Positions 51,901 through 59,153 are shown, counted from the first letter of the stretch. The stretch is DNA of 64,000 bases from Terriglobus roseus (GCF_900102185.1 NZ_LT629690.1:3100001-3164000); one strand, 5' to 3'. Notes: generated by a model not told the origin, from the sequence alone. Program-made: numbers and translations.

Positions 51901-52871
51901 GGCGCTTGATAGTCAGAAGCGTAGCGCGTGCCGGTGCGTCTGCGACGCGTGATGCTGCCATCGTCGTTGCGAACGTCTTCCCAGTAGTCGTCGAACCCTA
52001 TGTATTCATCGCCGACGAAACCTTCCTTTCCGCCATACTCAACAGGCCCATGGTGGCGCACGTTGTGGCCTGCAGGATGGAACTGCATCCAGATGGCGAC
52101 TTCTTCCTCACGCAACGTATCAATCGCGAGCAGCGTTCGCGTAAGCGCCGGCCCCAACACATCAGGCCAATGCTGCCGAATGAAATCGAGCTGGCCGCTC
52201 AAAGAATCGGGTGATGCTTCAAAGGGCGCGCGCAACGCCTTCAGCAGCGTCTTCGCATCCGCGGAAAACTGAGGCCGCGTTTCGAAATAGGCATCCGCGT
52301 CCTTCTGCATCTCGCGATAGGCGGGCAGTGTGTTGCGCAGAGTCGTATCGTCGAACAGCATGCGAAACGGCTTATAGGCAGGGTTCTGATTTGCCAGCCA
52401 CAACAGCAACAGCTCTTCCAACGCGGCTTCGCGATGCGGCATGCCATCGGTCGATCCTGCGAGCCATTGCTTCGCAGTCAGCTTGCCGTTGTAGATCGCA
52501 ACGTTCGGGAAACGTTCCGTGAAAGAGAGCAGCAAGGCATCGACGTTCTCGGCACCTACGCGTTCACCGAACCAGCGCAGTGCATCCTTCAGCACATCCA
52601 GATCCTGCTGTTTGCGATAACGTTCGACGACGGCGTGGCTCAACTCGTCGATGAGACCCATGGCAAACAACTGGCCCGCATGGATCACAGCAGAGGGATC
52701 TTCCTGCGCTGTGGGGCCGCCCATGGCCACGCGCGCGTCGTTCATCTGCTGCGCAAGATGGCGGCTGGCCGCTACGTTCGCAAAGATGACATTACCCGTG
52801 TAAGAGAACAGCAGATCGCGCAACTGAAATCGGTCGCGAAAGACACGGGCAATATGGAACTCCATGAACAC
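48990..52871 (-). CDS. Large GH13 alpha-amylase-family enzyme
   Basis: 1293 residues. Residues ~1-340 form an N-terminal helical domain I do not recognise. Residues ~380-850 are a GH13 barrel: ALWLIGLWERSRASQTIKRL, GLRLASDMVPNHMGLDSNWV (region I; Asp/Asn-His), FPIIRFDAAMVLAKRHVQRL (region II; nucleophile Asp), GTLLLAEAFWLLEGYFVRTL (region III; acid Glu) and YVNFMSNPDEKTAIEQF (region IV; Asp where NHD is usual). FSDDYW-like inserts and a C-terminal part (~860-1170) follow, then a Lys/Ser/Pro-rich tail (TTPKKVPGKKSPPAL). No signal peptide, so cytoplasmic alpha-glucan or trehalose/maltose metabolism is likely. The tail has a 24-bp in-frame duplication (49273-49316). Confidence 0.85.
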   Translation of the reverse strand: MFMEFHIARVFRDRFQLRDLLFSYTGNVIFANVAASRHLAQQMNDARVAMGGPTAQEDPSAVIHAGQLFAMGLIDELSHAVVERYRKQQDLDVLKDALRWFGERVGAENVDALLLSFTERFPNVAIYNGKLTAKQWLAGSTDGMPHREAALEELLLLWLANQNPAYKPFRMLFDDTTLRNTLPAYREMQKDADAYFETRPQFSADAKTLLKALRAPFEASPDSLSGQLDFIRQHWPDVLGPALTRTLLAIDTLREEEVAIWMQFHPAGHNVRHHGPVEYGGKEGFVGDEYIGFDDYWEDVRNDDGSITRRRRTGTRYASDYQAPLHEYEAFSVDDAWMPNVVLMAKSTYVWLEQLSKKYQRHIYRLDQIPVEELKLLRDRGLTALWLIGLWERSRASQTIKRLRGQADAVASAYSLMDYHIAEDLGGDEAYQKLRDLGATVGLRLASDMVPNHMGLDSNWVIEHPEWFLRRSESPYPNYRFEGPDLSTDSRVEIKIEDHYYDQTDAAVVYRMRWRDDSNRTEFIYHGNDGTTFAWNDTAQLDYSQHAVREHVIQVILEVARRFPIIRFDAAMVLAKRHVQRLWFPLPGVGGSIPSRAENALTQEQFDALMPHEFWREVVDRVQQEVPGTLLLAEAFWLLEGYFVRTLGMHRVYNSAFMVMLRDEENAKYRSYLKKTVEFDPDIMKRYVNFMSNPDEKTAIEQFGTGDKYFGVATMMATIPGLPMFAHGQIEGYTEKYGMEYKTAKYNEWPNDELVARHMREIAPLLANRALFAESENFVFFDFWTEHGSVDENVFAYSNRRGNERALIVYNNAYASTRGTVHISAASMNKWTGQLWQRSIADALALPRGDEFFVAWRDVASGLEYIRRSNDVVHGGLSVELRGYQYVVLLHWRELRASAEQPWDQLCDGLHGAGVHNLDEALTHLRLRPFSEALRHAVSHDAVRLIAPKGEHPYAETEAARKWGEHTRDIFHRWSELETPSSPLATDDRYVSTATALGASAIQAVALAKTAHALPPRMAMEVHPEALWTPLLTVAVLRALPSESKDIVDHLGLRSALAEIFSEVGVLGEDSWRAAARVRLALMQPKFDDVAFWNEGDVLWLAAVNEHKGERYVNHEALEQLLQWLTLTAALQPAGEAQKKVPLAEILAAAESADYRYDELVKLLTDKSSATKAEKSSVKQPAQVKDVVIEEIIDVVIEEITTVSEKTEAKESPKKPAAFKEAPTKPSTATSSAKTLETNAVTTQNGDTLKAHAADGHLTADTASIPDKSPAGKTVAKKTTPKKVPGKKSPPAL

Positions 52872-53058
52872 CTCAGAACTTCAAGAATCAGGCAGCAAAC
52901 GGGACGGGCATAAAGGCCCACGGCATGAGCTTACTCTCTGTGCGTAGATGGTATTGCGAATATGCGACAGAGAAGTCTTTCTAATCTGAGATGCACGGTC
53001 GCGGCATTGCTTTGCTTTGGAAGCCCTGCGCCAGAAGCGTGAATGAATTTTGGGGGGA

Positions 53059-53134
53059 TGGTGGGCCCACCAGGATTCGAACCTGGAACCAAGGGATTAT
53101 GAGTCCCCTGCTCTGACCGTTGAGCTATAGGCCC
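53059..53134 (-). tRNA. tRNA with CAU anticodon, best fit tRNA-Ile2 (lysidine type)
   Basis: 76 nt with encoded CCA. Acceptor GGGCCTA pairs with TGGGCCC (one G-U); D arm GCTCAACGGTCAGAGC; anticodon stem GGGGA-CTCATAA-TCCCT; T arm CCAGG-TTCGAAT-CCTGG. The anticodon is CAT. The G27-U43 pair and the TTGGT stretch after the anticodon stem match the bacterial Ile2 pattern rather than elongator Met, so the C34 is probably changed to lysidine by TilS. Isotype from pattern only. Confidence 0.85.
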
Positions 53135-53199
53135 CGTAACGTTAATTTTAACGGGTTACCGCCTTCGCGGCAGTTGGATGGAAATACTTTCGGCTGCTT

Positions 53200-53218
53200 T
53201 GCACGAAGTCATCGTGCA
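53200..53218 (-). terminator. Hairpin TGCACGA / TCGTGCA downstream of the lipoprotein gene
   Basis: Perfect 7-bp stem with a 5-nt loop, 13 bp past the stop codon at 53231 on the minus strand and before the tRNA. No T run. The core GCACGA/TCGTGC resembles hairpin 1 of the double-hairpin repeat. Confidence 0.35.
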
Positions 53219-53230
53219 GAAGCGCATTCG

Positions 53231-53548
53231 CTATGGAACATCAAAACTGATTTCGCGGACGATGCCGTCGCCCGTGGTGCTCCAGATTTCGCGTGTCTGA
53301 ATGGGTTGTCCGTTTGGGCGCGCGATAAGCAGGTGGCCCTGCCTTGCCGGACAACTCACGCCGGACATCGTCCCGGATTCTCCAACACGGATGATGCTGT
53401 CCTGGTCCTGCTCAACTTCACCGCAGATGATCTCCACATGCCCGTGGAATCCCGCAGGCACTTCCACGTGTACTTCACGTGTGCATCCGATGGACACAGA
53501 CACGCAAAGAATCAGCGACGTCAGAAGTGGGCGGGTCAGCTTGGGCAT
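53231..53548 (-). CDS. Small putative lipoprotein
   Basis: 105 residues. MPKLTRPLLTSLILCVSVSIG followed by Cys gives a type II signal peptide with lipobox VSIGC. The mature 84 residues are beta-rich (EVHVEVPAGFHGHVEIICGE; GHLLIARPNGQPIQTREIWS) with two more Cys. Not recognised as a family. Start ATG 53548 chosen for the lipobox distance; the frame goes on to 53590 without a ribosome site. Confidence 0.65.
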   Translation of the reverse strand: MPKLTRPLLTSLILCVSVSIGCTREVHVEVPAGFHGHVEIICGEVEQDQDSIIRVGESGTMSGVSCPARQGHLLIARPNGQPIQTREIWSTTGDGIVREISFDVP

Positions 53549-53617
53549 GGGTAAATGAAGAACAGTACCGCCCAATTCTAACCCGGCCATCCGTGCGTTG
53601 CTTTGTGCAACGATCGC

Positions 53618-53806
53618 TTACTGAGCGTTTGTACCGGGCGTGGTCCCCGTATCTCCAGGTGCAGAAGGATTAATCTTTCCCGCACTGTTCTCCGGTGTGG
53701 AGGAACGGACACCTGTGTTGCCGGGACCGGCCGTGGCCGGATTGTCGCCGCGTGGGCCGCTGGGTTCAGCGTGTGTGGGTTGGTTGGCCGTATGCGTGTC
53801 TGCCAT
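53618..53806 (-). CDS. Small disordered hypothetical protein
   Basis: 62 residues, rich in Pro, Gly, Thr, Asn and Ala (MADTHTANQPTHAEPSGPRG), with no hydrophobic core and no Cys. What makes it a likely gene is the ribosome site: GGAAGGAGTAACGCC directly before ATG, with ideal spacing. Function unknown; such proteins occur as stress-related small hydrophilic proteins. Divergent from gmhB across ~200 bp. Confidence 0.55.
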   Translation of the reverse strand: MADTHTANQPTHAEPSGPRGDNPATAGPGNTGVRSSTPENSAGKINPSAPGDTGTTPGTNAQ

Positions 53807-54004
53807 GGCGTTACTCCTTCCCGGCTTAGGACTGCTGCGACGCTTTCGAGGATGCCTGACGCAGCGACGCCGCTTTCCCCACAGTCCTGCGAATTAATGG
53901 GACGATAGAAGACAAGGACTTATATTTCGACCGGCGACGCCCTGTTCACGGGAACGCAGATAAACGACAACCAGCGCACGGCGAAGACCGTGGAGAGATC
54001 GAGG

Positions 54005-54562
54005 ATGAAGACTTTGCGACCCGCATTGTTTCTGGATCGCGATGGCGTGATCAACGAAGAGGTTCATTACCTGTGGAAGCCCGAGGATTGCCGACTGGTT
54101 CCGGGAATCATTCCGTTGTTACAAACCGCGCAGGCGTTGGGTTATGTCACCGTCGTCATCACGAATCAGGCCGGCATTGGGCGCGGCATGTACAGCGAAG
54201 CCGATTTCCACGTCCTTATGGACCACATCCAGGCCGAACTGGCTCCGCATAATGTGCGTCTGGATGCCATCTACTTTTCGCCGTTCCATCCTGAACATGG
54301 CGTGGGTGAATACAAGATCGACACCGACTGCCGCAAGCCTGCGCCGGGCATGATTCTGCGCGCTGCAGAAGAACACGGATTGGACATCAGCCGCTCTGTT
54401 CTCGTAGGTGATCGGTGTACCGACATTGGAGCCGGTACCGCTGCGGGGATTCCGCATCTGTTTCTCTTCGGCAACACGGAGGCAGCGCCATGCGAAGGTT
54501 CATATCGGAAGATCGACTCGCTGGCTGAAGTGGAGAGTACGCTGCGCACGTTGTCCGCGTAA
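54005..54562 (+). CDS. gmhB: D-glycero-D-manno-heptose-1,7-bisphosphate 7-phosphatase (HAD family)
   Basis: 185-residue HAD phosphatase of the histidinol-phosphate/GmhB group. Motif I ALFLDRDGVINEE (Asp11 nucleophile, Asp13 acid), FHPEHGVGEYKIDTDCRKPA carries the family loop (Cys/His residues resembling the GmhB zinc site, though only partly kept), motif II VVITNQAGIGRG, motif III/IV RSVLVGDRCTDIGAG. It removes the C7 phosphate from heptose bisphosphate on the way to ADP-heptose for lipopolysaccharide. ATG 54005 after AGAGATCGAGG; GTG 53990 is an alternative. Confidence 0.87.
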   Translation: MKTLRPALFLDRDGVINEEVHYLWKPEDCRLVPGIIPLLQTAQALGYVTVVITNQAGIGRGMYSEADFHVLMDHIQAELAPHNVRLDAIYFSPFHPEHGVGEYKIDTDCRKPAPGMILRAAEEHGLDISRSVLVGDRCTDIGAGTAAGIPHLFLFGNTEAAPCEGSYRKIDSLAEVESTLRTLSA

Positions 54563-54577
54563 GCAACTTCGTATAAT
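54551..54577 (+). promoter_or_regulatory. Sigma70-like promoter of fabG
   Basis: TTGTCC (54551-54556), 15-bp spacer, TATAAT (54572-54577). A start near 54584 would give a 26-nt leader with GGAAGAACGAGC before the ATG at 54610. It overlaps the end of gmhB. Confidence 0.5.
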
Positions 54578-54609
54578 CGCACCTGAAAGTTGAGGTTGGA
54601 AGAACGAGC

Positions 54610-55359
54610 ATGGCAGCAAGTCTGGAAGGGCGCGTCGCGCTGGTAACGGGAGCATCGCAGGGCATTGGCAAGGCCATCGCACTGGAACTGGCAAAGGCTG
54701 GAGCCACGGTGGCCCTGGCTGCTCGCAATGAAGCCAAGCTGGCCGAAGTGAAGGCTGAGATTGAAGCCGCTGGTGGCAAGGCTGAAAGTTTTGCACTCGA
54801 CGTGAACAACGAAGAAGCCATCAAGGCCACCGCGAAGGACATAGTCGCGAAGCTCGGCGCAGTGCACATCCTGGTGAACAATGCCGGTGTGACGCGCGAC
54901 ACGTTGATGCTGCGCATGAAGACCAGCGACTGGGACGACGTGCTGGACACCAACCTGAAGGGCGCCTTCCTGCTCACGCAGGCCCTGCTGCAGCCCATGA
55001 TGAAGGCTCGCTGGGGCCGCGTCATCAACATCTCCAGCGTCAACGGCGAGCTGGGCGCACCGGGACAGGCGAACTACTCCGCATCGAAGGCTGGCTTGAT
55101 TGGCCTGACAAAGTCCATGGCGCGCGAGTTCGCCAGCCGCAACATCACGGTCAACGCCGTTGCTCCGGGATTCATTGAGACGGATATGACGCACGTGCTG
55201 ACGGAAGACCAGAAGAACGCCATGCTGGGCGCAGTTCCGCTGGGCCGCGCGGGTACGGTAGCCGACATCGCCGCAGCGGTGCGTTTCCTTGCGAGCGACG
55301 ATGCTGCCTACATCACCGGACACACGCTGGACGTGAACGGTGGCCTGTACATGGGATGA
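54610..55359 (+). CDS. fabG: 3-oxoacyl-[acyl-carrier-protein] reductase
   Basis: 249-residue short-chain dehydrogenase that reduces beta-ketoacyl-ACP in fatty acid synthesis. VALVTGASQGIGKAIALELA is the NADPH loop; VHILVNNAGVTRDTLMLRM the NNAG element with the TRD characteristic of FabG; VINISSVNGELGAPGQANYSA holds catalytic Ser and Tyr, with SKAGLIGLTKSMAREF (Lys); NAVAPGFIETDMT follows. Start ATG. Overlaps the GNAT gene by 4 bp (ATGA). acpP and fabF do not follow, so this copy is outside a fab cluster. Confidence 0.93.
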   Translation: MAASLEGRVALVTGASQGIGKAIALELAKAGATVALAARNEAKLAEVKAEIEAAGGKAESFALDVNNEEAIKATAKDIVAKLGAVHILVNNAGVTRDTLMLRMKTSDWDDVLDTNLKGAFLLTQALLQPMMKARWGRVINISSVNGELGAPGQANYSASKAGLIGLTKSMAREFASRNITVNAVAPGFIETDMTHVLTEDQKNAMLGAVPLGRAGTVADIAAAVRFLASDDAAYITGHTLDVNGGLYMG

Positions 55360-55871
55360 GCGTCGCCGACGCAAACCCGATCACCATACGCGCCGCGCGC
55401 TGGCCACAGGACCTGCCCGCGGCGCAATTGCTTTTGCGGCATTATGCGGAGTTCCTGGTGCACAATCCCGCTGGGCCGGTCAACATCTGCCTGACGGATT
55501 ACGAAAAAGAACTTGCTACCCTGCCAGAGCGCTATCTGGAACCGGAAGCTGTATTGCTTCTCGCATTCCGCGAGGACGAAGCGGTGGGCTGCGTTGCGAT
55601 AAAGCAGCGAAGGGACAGACCAGGAAGCTGCGAGATGAAACGACTCTGGACGGAACCGTCCACCCGCGGCGCAGGGCTAGGGCGGAAGCTTATCCAGGCG
55701 GCCATGGACTGGTCGCGAGCCCAGGGCGCCACGGAGCTACTTCTGGACACGGTTGCAGAAGCCATGCCGGATGCGGTCCTGCTCTATCGCCGGATGGGAT
55801 TTGTAGAAACCGAACGCCACAACACGAATCCAATCCCTGGGCTGCTCTTCATGAAGGTGGATTTGCTGTAA
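55356..55871 (+). CDS. GNAT family N-acetyltransferase
   Basis: 171 residues. VLLLAFREDEAVGCVAIKQRR is beta2-beta4 of the GNAT fold, MKRLWTEPSTRGAGLGRKLI the acetyl-CoA pyrophosphate-binding motif A (R/Q-x-x-G-x-G/A variant TRGAGLGRK), and LLDTVAEAMPDAVLLYRRMGF motif B. Substrate unknown. Translation coupled to fabG by the ATGA overlap. Followed by a gap of about 270 bp with a palindrome. Confidence 0.87.
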   Translation: MSVADANPITIRAARWPQDLPAAQLLLRHYAEFLVHNPAGPVNICLTDYEKELATLPERYLEPEAVLLLAFREDEAVGCVAIKQRRDRPGSCEMKRLWTEPSTRGAGLGRKLIQAAMDWSRAQGATELLLDTVAEAMPDAVLLYRRMGFVETERHNTNPIPGLLFMKVDLL

Positions 55872-55912
55872 CCTGTGTGCAAGCCGACCGTTGGTTGTGG
55901 CTTTTTGCAATA

Positions 55913-55930
55913 TGCGAATACCGATTCGCA
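55913..55930. promoter_or_regulatory. Palindrome TGCGAAT-ACCG-ATTCGCA upstream of XRE gene
   Basis: Perfect 7-bp arms with a 4-bp spacer, inside an AT-rich stretch (GCAATATGCG ... GCAAATTTGC). Lies 210 bp before the XRE start used here, in an otherwise featureless gap (55872-56140). A plausible operator of the regulator. Confidence 0.4.
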
Positions 55931-56140
55931 AATTTGCTTTCACCATGTCTTTGCACCATTTACGGGGCATTTGACGCTGGTCTCTCCCTTGTCACGAATC
56001 CGCGGTGGTTCCAAACCACCGAACCACGAACTTTGTTCTTGTCAGCGGTATCGGGCCTCTTTACCTTTTGGTCAATGGCTGACATGCACATCATGATGCC
56101 GATACCAATGCCTCCGGCAAAAGAGGCGGCCCCCGCGGCG

Positions 56141-56488
56141 ATGAACATCGGGACGACGATTCGCGGCTACCGCCTGCAGAAGGGCATGTCGCAAGGCGAT
56201 ATTGAAAAACGGACAGGGCTTTTGCGCTGTTACCTTTCGCGCGTGGAAAACGGCCACACCGTACCGTCTCTCGAGACGCTGCAGAAGATTGCTGGGGCGC
56301 TGGACGTACCACTGAGCCAGTTCTTCGCAGACGACGCGGTCAGCCGCGACGTAGCGGCCATCGCGCTATCGGAAGACGAGATTCGCTTCCTCACACAGAT
56401 CCAACGCTACAGCGCGCACCTTACTGACGCTGATCGCAAGCTGTTGCTGGCGATGGTGCGGAAGTTCGCCCAGACGGCGTTGACCTAG
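56141..56488 (+). CDS. XRE-family HTH transcriptional regulator
   Basis: 115 residues with start ATG 56141 (upstream in-frame ATGs at 56075 and 56093 would add up to 22). Cro/CI-type HTH: TTIRGYRLQKGMSQGDIEKR, then TGLLRCYLSRVENGHTVPSL, then ETLQKIAGALDVPLSQFFAD. The C-terminal ~45 residues (IALSEDEIRFLTQIQRYSAH; DADRKLLLAMVRKFAQ) are helical and may dimerise. Target genes unknown. Ends at a strong terminator shared with the rhomboid gene. The preceding 55872-56140 gap holds the palindrome described separately. Confidence 0.88.
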   Translation: MNIGTTIRGYRLQKGMSQGDIEKRTGLLRCYLSRVENGHTVPSLETLQKIAGALDVPLSQFFADDAVSRDVAAIALSEDEIRFLTQIQRYSAHLTDADRKLLLAMVRKFAQTALT

Positions 56489-56509
56489 GACCAAACTCCT
56501 CCAAGAGCG

Positions 56510-56543
56510 AGAAGGGGACGGCGAACTGCCGTCCCCTTCTTGT
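56510..56543. terminator. Bidirectional intrinsic terminator
   Basis: AGAAGGGGACGGC pairs with GCCGTCCCCTTCT around GAACT, with TGTT after it and a weaker T run on the other strand. Serves the convergent XRE and rhomboid genes. Confidence 0.85.
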
Positions 56544-56558
56544 TAGCTTGTGAGTGAG

Positions 56559-57437
56559 TTACTGCAAGTTCGACAGGAAGTAGCCGTAGAGCGCCAGCGC
56601 GAGCAGTGCCCCGGCAAACGTGACCTTCTGCCGGCTTAGATACGCCTGGCGACCGCTGGTCATGCGCGGCACGAGCGGAAGCCCCAGCAGCAGCCCGAAG
56701 AGCAATCCTCCGATGTGCGCGAAGTTATCAATACGCAGACCATCCAAATGGACGCTGTGCATCAACGCTCCGGACATGGACCCAACACCGATCAACAGAT
56801 TCAACGCGGCAAAAGAGATTACGGAGCGGCGGATGGCATAGAGATCCTGCAAGGGAATGCCATGAAAACCAGGACGCGGCTCCGCCAGCTTCTTATTTGA
56901 AAACAGCACGATCAGAATGCCCGCCACGCCAAAGACCGCTCCCGACGCGCCAGCACCCACCACTCCTCCCTGCCCGTTGAAGGTAAGCGAAAGCAGATTG
57001 CCGGAGATACCGGTCAGCAAATAGACCGAGCAGACACCAAAGAAGCCAAGCAGAGGCTCACCAATAACGCCCAGATTCCACAGACACCACATGTTCGTGG
57101 CCAGATGCAGCAAACCCACATGCACAAACATGGCCGAGACCACACGGAACCATTGGCCTTCCAGGAAAATTTTAGGTGCATCCGTGGCGCCGAAACGAAC
57201 CAAAGCATCCGGGTCAGGCGAGATGGGATTGACCCCGTGAAGGATCATCCAGAGATAGACGGCGATGTTGATGCCGAGCAGGAGATATGTCGCTGGGGCC
57301 TGTCGAAGACGCGGCAGGCGGCTGCCCACAGAACGACGAGCTGCGGCACTTTGCAGTGCTGCATCTTCCCGCTGCACGTCGTCCGCCGGAGTACCGTAGC
57401 GGGGGGCGTCAAATTCCGGAGAAGATTCGAGAGACAT
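56559..57437 (-). CDS. Rhomboid family intramembrane serine protease
   Basis: 292 residues with six to seven TM helices. YLLLGINIAVYLWMILHGVN is the first; FVHVGLLHLATNMWCLWNLG holds the WR/HxxxN-like loop with His and Asn; VVGAGASGAVFGVAGIL the GASG catalytic Ser (~residue 172); FAHIGGLLFGLLLGLPL the catalytic His. The soluble N-terminal ~50 residues are not conserved. Cleaves membrane proteins within helices; substrates unknown. ATG start. Confidence 0.93.
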   Translation of the reverse strand: MSLESSPEFDAPRYGTPADDVQREDAALQSAAARRSVGSRLPRLRQAPATYLLLGINIAVYLWMILHGVNPISPDPDALVRFGATDAPKIFLEGQWFRVVSAMFVHVGLLHLATNMWCLWNLGVIGEPLLGFFGVCSVYLLTGISGNLLSLTFNGQGGVVGAGASGAVFGVAGILIVLFSNKKLAEPRPGFHGIPLQDLYAIRRSVISFAALNLLIGVGSMSGALMHSVHLDGLRIDNFAHIGGLLFGLLLGLPLVPRMTSGRQAYLSRQKVTFAGALLALALYGYFLSNLQ

Positions 57438-57473
57438 CGCAGCGTTCGCGGTGCGGCGTTGGGGGAATAAGGT

Positions 57474-57965
57474 TTAGAGCACGCGTTCGCGACGGCGCTG
57501 TTGAACAGAGTGCGAAATCACACCGGGTGCGGGTGTCGCGATAGCAACCAGAATCCACATCAGTACGGACAGCAGCAGTCCCGCAACGGCAATGGTCTGC
57601 GTGGTGAGCGCGAGCGAAAGGTGGCGCATGTGGAGTTCAGCAAAGGTCACCTGAGCCCAGGGGCCGCGATGAATGACCATGGTCGCCAGCAGAAACGCGA
57701 AAGCTGAGAGCGTAAAGACAGAGAGCAAAACGACATCGATCGTGCGATGAAGACGCTGACGAGCGCGGCAGTGCCAGCACTGGTGCAGGTGGTCTTCGTA
57801 AACACCACGAACCTCAGGCGAAACCGACGAAAGGTCGTACCGCCATCCGGAGAGGATGTCCCCGACAACCTGATCTTCGCAGCCGTCTTCGCTGCCCAGC
57901 ATGGACGCAGCGAATCCGCGTGTGCGAAGGTCTTGCACGTAGGATTTCGGTTCGGTATTCATCAT
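57474..57965 (-). CDS. Hypothetical membrane protein with HxxxCxxC zinc-ribbon-like motif
   Basis: 163 residues. Soluble N-terminus (~75 residues) ending in EVRGVYEDHLHQCWHCRARQ, an H-x3-C-x2-C zinc-finger arrangement like that of anti-sigma ZAS domains. Two clear TM helices follow (VLLSVFTLSAFAFLLATMVI; TIAVAGLLLSVLMWILVAIA), then a basic tail (QQRRRERVL). No sigma factor gene is near, so an anti-sigma role is only a thought. The rhomboid start lies 36 bp downstream on the same strand. Confidence 0.62.
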   Translation of the reverse strand: MMNTEPKSYVQDLRTRGFAASMLGSEDGCEDQVVGDILSGWRYDLSSVSPEVRGVYEDHLHQCWHCRARQRLHRTIDVVLLSVFTLSAFAFLLATMVIHRGPWAQVTFAELHMRHLSLALTTQTIAVAGLLLSVLMWILVAIATPAPGVISHSVQQRRRERVL

Positions 57966-58035
57966 TGGTTCATATCCATTCTAGTTGTTCAGACGCAAGG
58001 AAATCCAGTAGTGATTCATTACTTTGTCTTACGCT

Positions 58036-59082
58036 TCACATAACCAGAGGTTCCATCGGCGCAGCCTGATCTGCAAGTAAAATTCGGTTCCCCAGGAGGC
58101 TTGGGTGATTCCCCAATGCCTGCTCTGCGGCGAGACGGGCCAATTCCGGCATATTGTTGCTTTCGGAAAGGTGCGCCAGGATGATTGCGTGGGCTCCGCC
58201 GTCGTAATCACGCGTGAGAAATTCGGCTGCCGCGGCATTCGACAGATGCCCCACTCGGGACAAGACTCTCTGTTTGACGCTCCAGGGGTAGGGTCCGTCG
58301 CGCAGCATCTCCAGGTCGTGGTTCGATTCCAGCAAAAGGACGTCGCACTTCTTCAGGGCAAGCTTCACATTCTGCGGTACATAGCCAAGATCGGTCGCGA
58401 ACCCGAAACGTAAACCCTCGCCTTCAAAGACAAATCCACAGGGGTCAGCCGCATCGTGTGGAATGGTGAACGGCATGACGTCGATATCACCGATGCAAAG
58501 GCGCTTCCCCGCCTCAAAGTACTCCACCGCAGGGAGATAGGACGGATTGTCACGAACGCTGGATTTGGTTTCCGCTGGCAGATCTTCGCACAGATCGTCT
58601 GCCGCGGCAGCCTGTAAAGCCGCTTCGGGGTCCGTAGTGGCGTCAATGGCGTCCACGTCAATATCGGTAGCGAAAAAGTGATCGTCTGGACGATCTTCCT
58701 GCGAAGAAGTGGCAATCTGGTGCGCTAAAGCCTGTGCTTCCAGCCGCGCTTCCTTCTCCGCCCGCGTCTTCTCCAGCCACTGCTTGTAGCCCATGGTCGT
58801 TCGCGGAGTCATCTGACGCACCCAGGCGCGGTGCGTAGCTTCTGTGAAGTACACGGGAATGTTCAACTTACGTGCCAGAACCGACAAGCCAGCCACGTGA
58901 TCTGCATGCTCGTGGGTGATGATGACGGCGTTCAGAGCGTAGGGGTCTTCTCCGACCAACTTCATCCGGCGCATCAGCTCGCGGCAGGAAAAGCCAGCGT
59001 CCACCAGGATGCGCGTGCGCGATGACGCAATCACGGCGCTATTGCCTTTAGACCCCGAGGCGAGAACCGTCATACGCATCAT
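58036..59082 (-). CDS. MBL-fold hydrolase (YycJ/WalJ-like) with an acidic insertion
   Basis: 348 residues. VLASGSKGNSAVIASSRTRI and ILVDAGFSCRELMRRMKLVG open the YycJ-like fold; AVIITHEHADHVAGLSVLAR is the metal motif HxHxDH; FTIPHDAADPCGFVFEGEGL, LLLESNHDLEMLRDGPYPW, VLSRVGHLSNAAAAEFLTRD and IILAHLSESNNMPEL are the later conserved blocks. Between ~residue 100 and 190 it has an insertion of about 85 residues (EKTRAEKEARLEAQALAHQI, then Asp/Glu-rich) absent from usual ~265-residue members. A nuclease or cell-wall-linked hydrolase is the family guess. ATG ATG start at 59082. Confidence 0.86.
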   Translation of the reverse strand: MMRMTVLASGSKGNSAVIASSRTRILVDAGFSCRELMRRMKLVGEDPYALNAVIITHEHADHVAGLSVLARKLNIPVYFTEATHRAWVRQMTPRTTMGYKQWLEKTRAEKEARLEAQALAHQIATSSQEDRPDDHFFATDIDVDAIDATTDPEAALQAAAADDLCEDLPAETKSSVRDNPSYLPAVEYFEAGKRLCIGDIDVMPFTIPHDAADPCGFVFEGEGLRFGFATDLGYVPQNVKLALKKCDVLLLESNHDLEMLRDGPYPWSVKQRVLSRVGHLSNAAAAEFLTRDYDGGAHAIILAHLSESNNMPELARLAAEQALGNHPSLLGNRILLADQAAPMEPLVM

Positions 59083-59101
59083 GAAAGCTAGTTTACTGGT
59101 T

Positions 59102-59153
59102 CGTAACGTGGATTACGAGGTAGTAACTACCTGGATTCAGGGAATCCGTTACG
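59102..59153 (-). other. Three-way-junction-like RNA structure
   Basis: Closing stem CGTAACG (59102-59108)/CGTTACG (59147-59153) contains two hairpins, GGTAG-TAA-CTACC (59119-59131) and GGATTC-AGG-GAATCC (59133-59147). The MaoC stop codon (59149-59151) lies in the closing stem, and the next gene starts 20 bp after it. It forms the 66-bp gap between the two minus-strand genes. No T run. Confidence 0.45.

Noticed and set aside
50511-52214. 567-residue plus-strand frame opposite the GH13 gene
   Set aside because: Antisense of the GH13 catalytic region; no recognisable domain.
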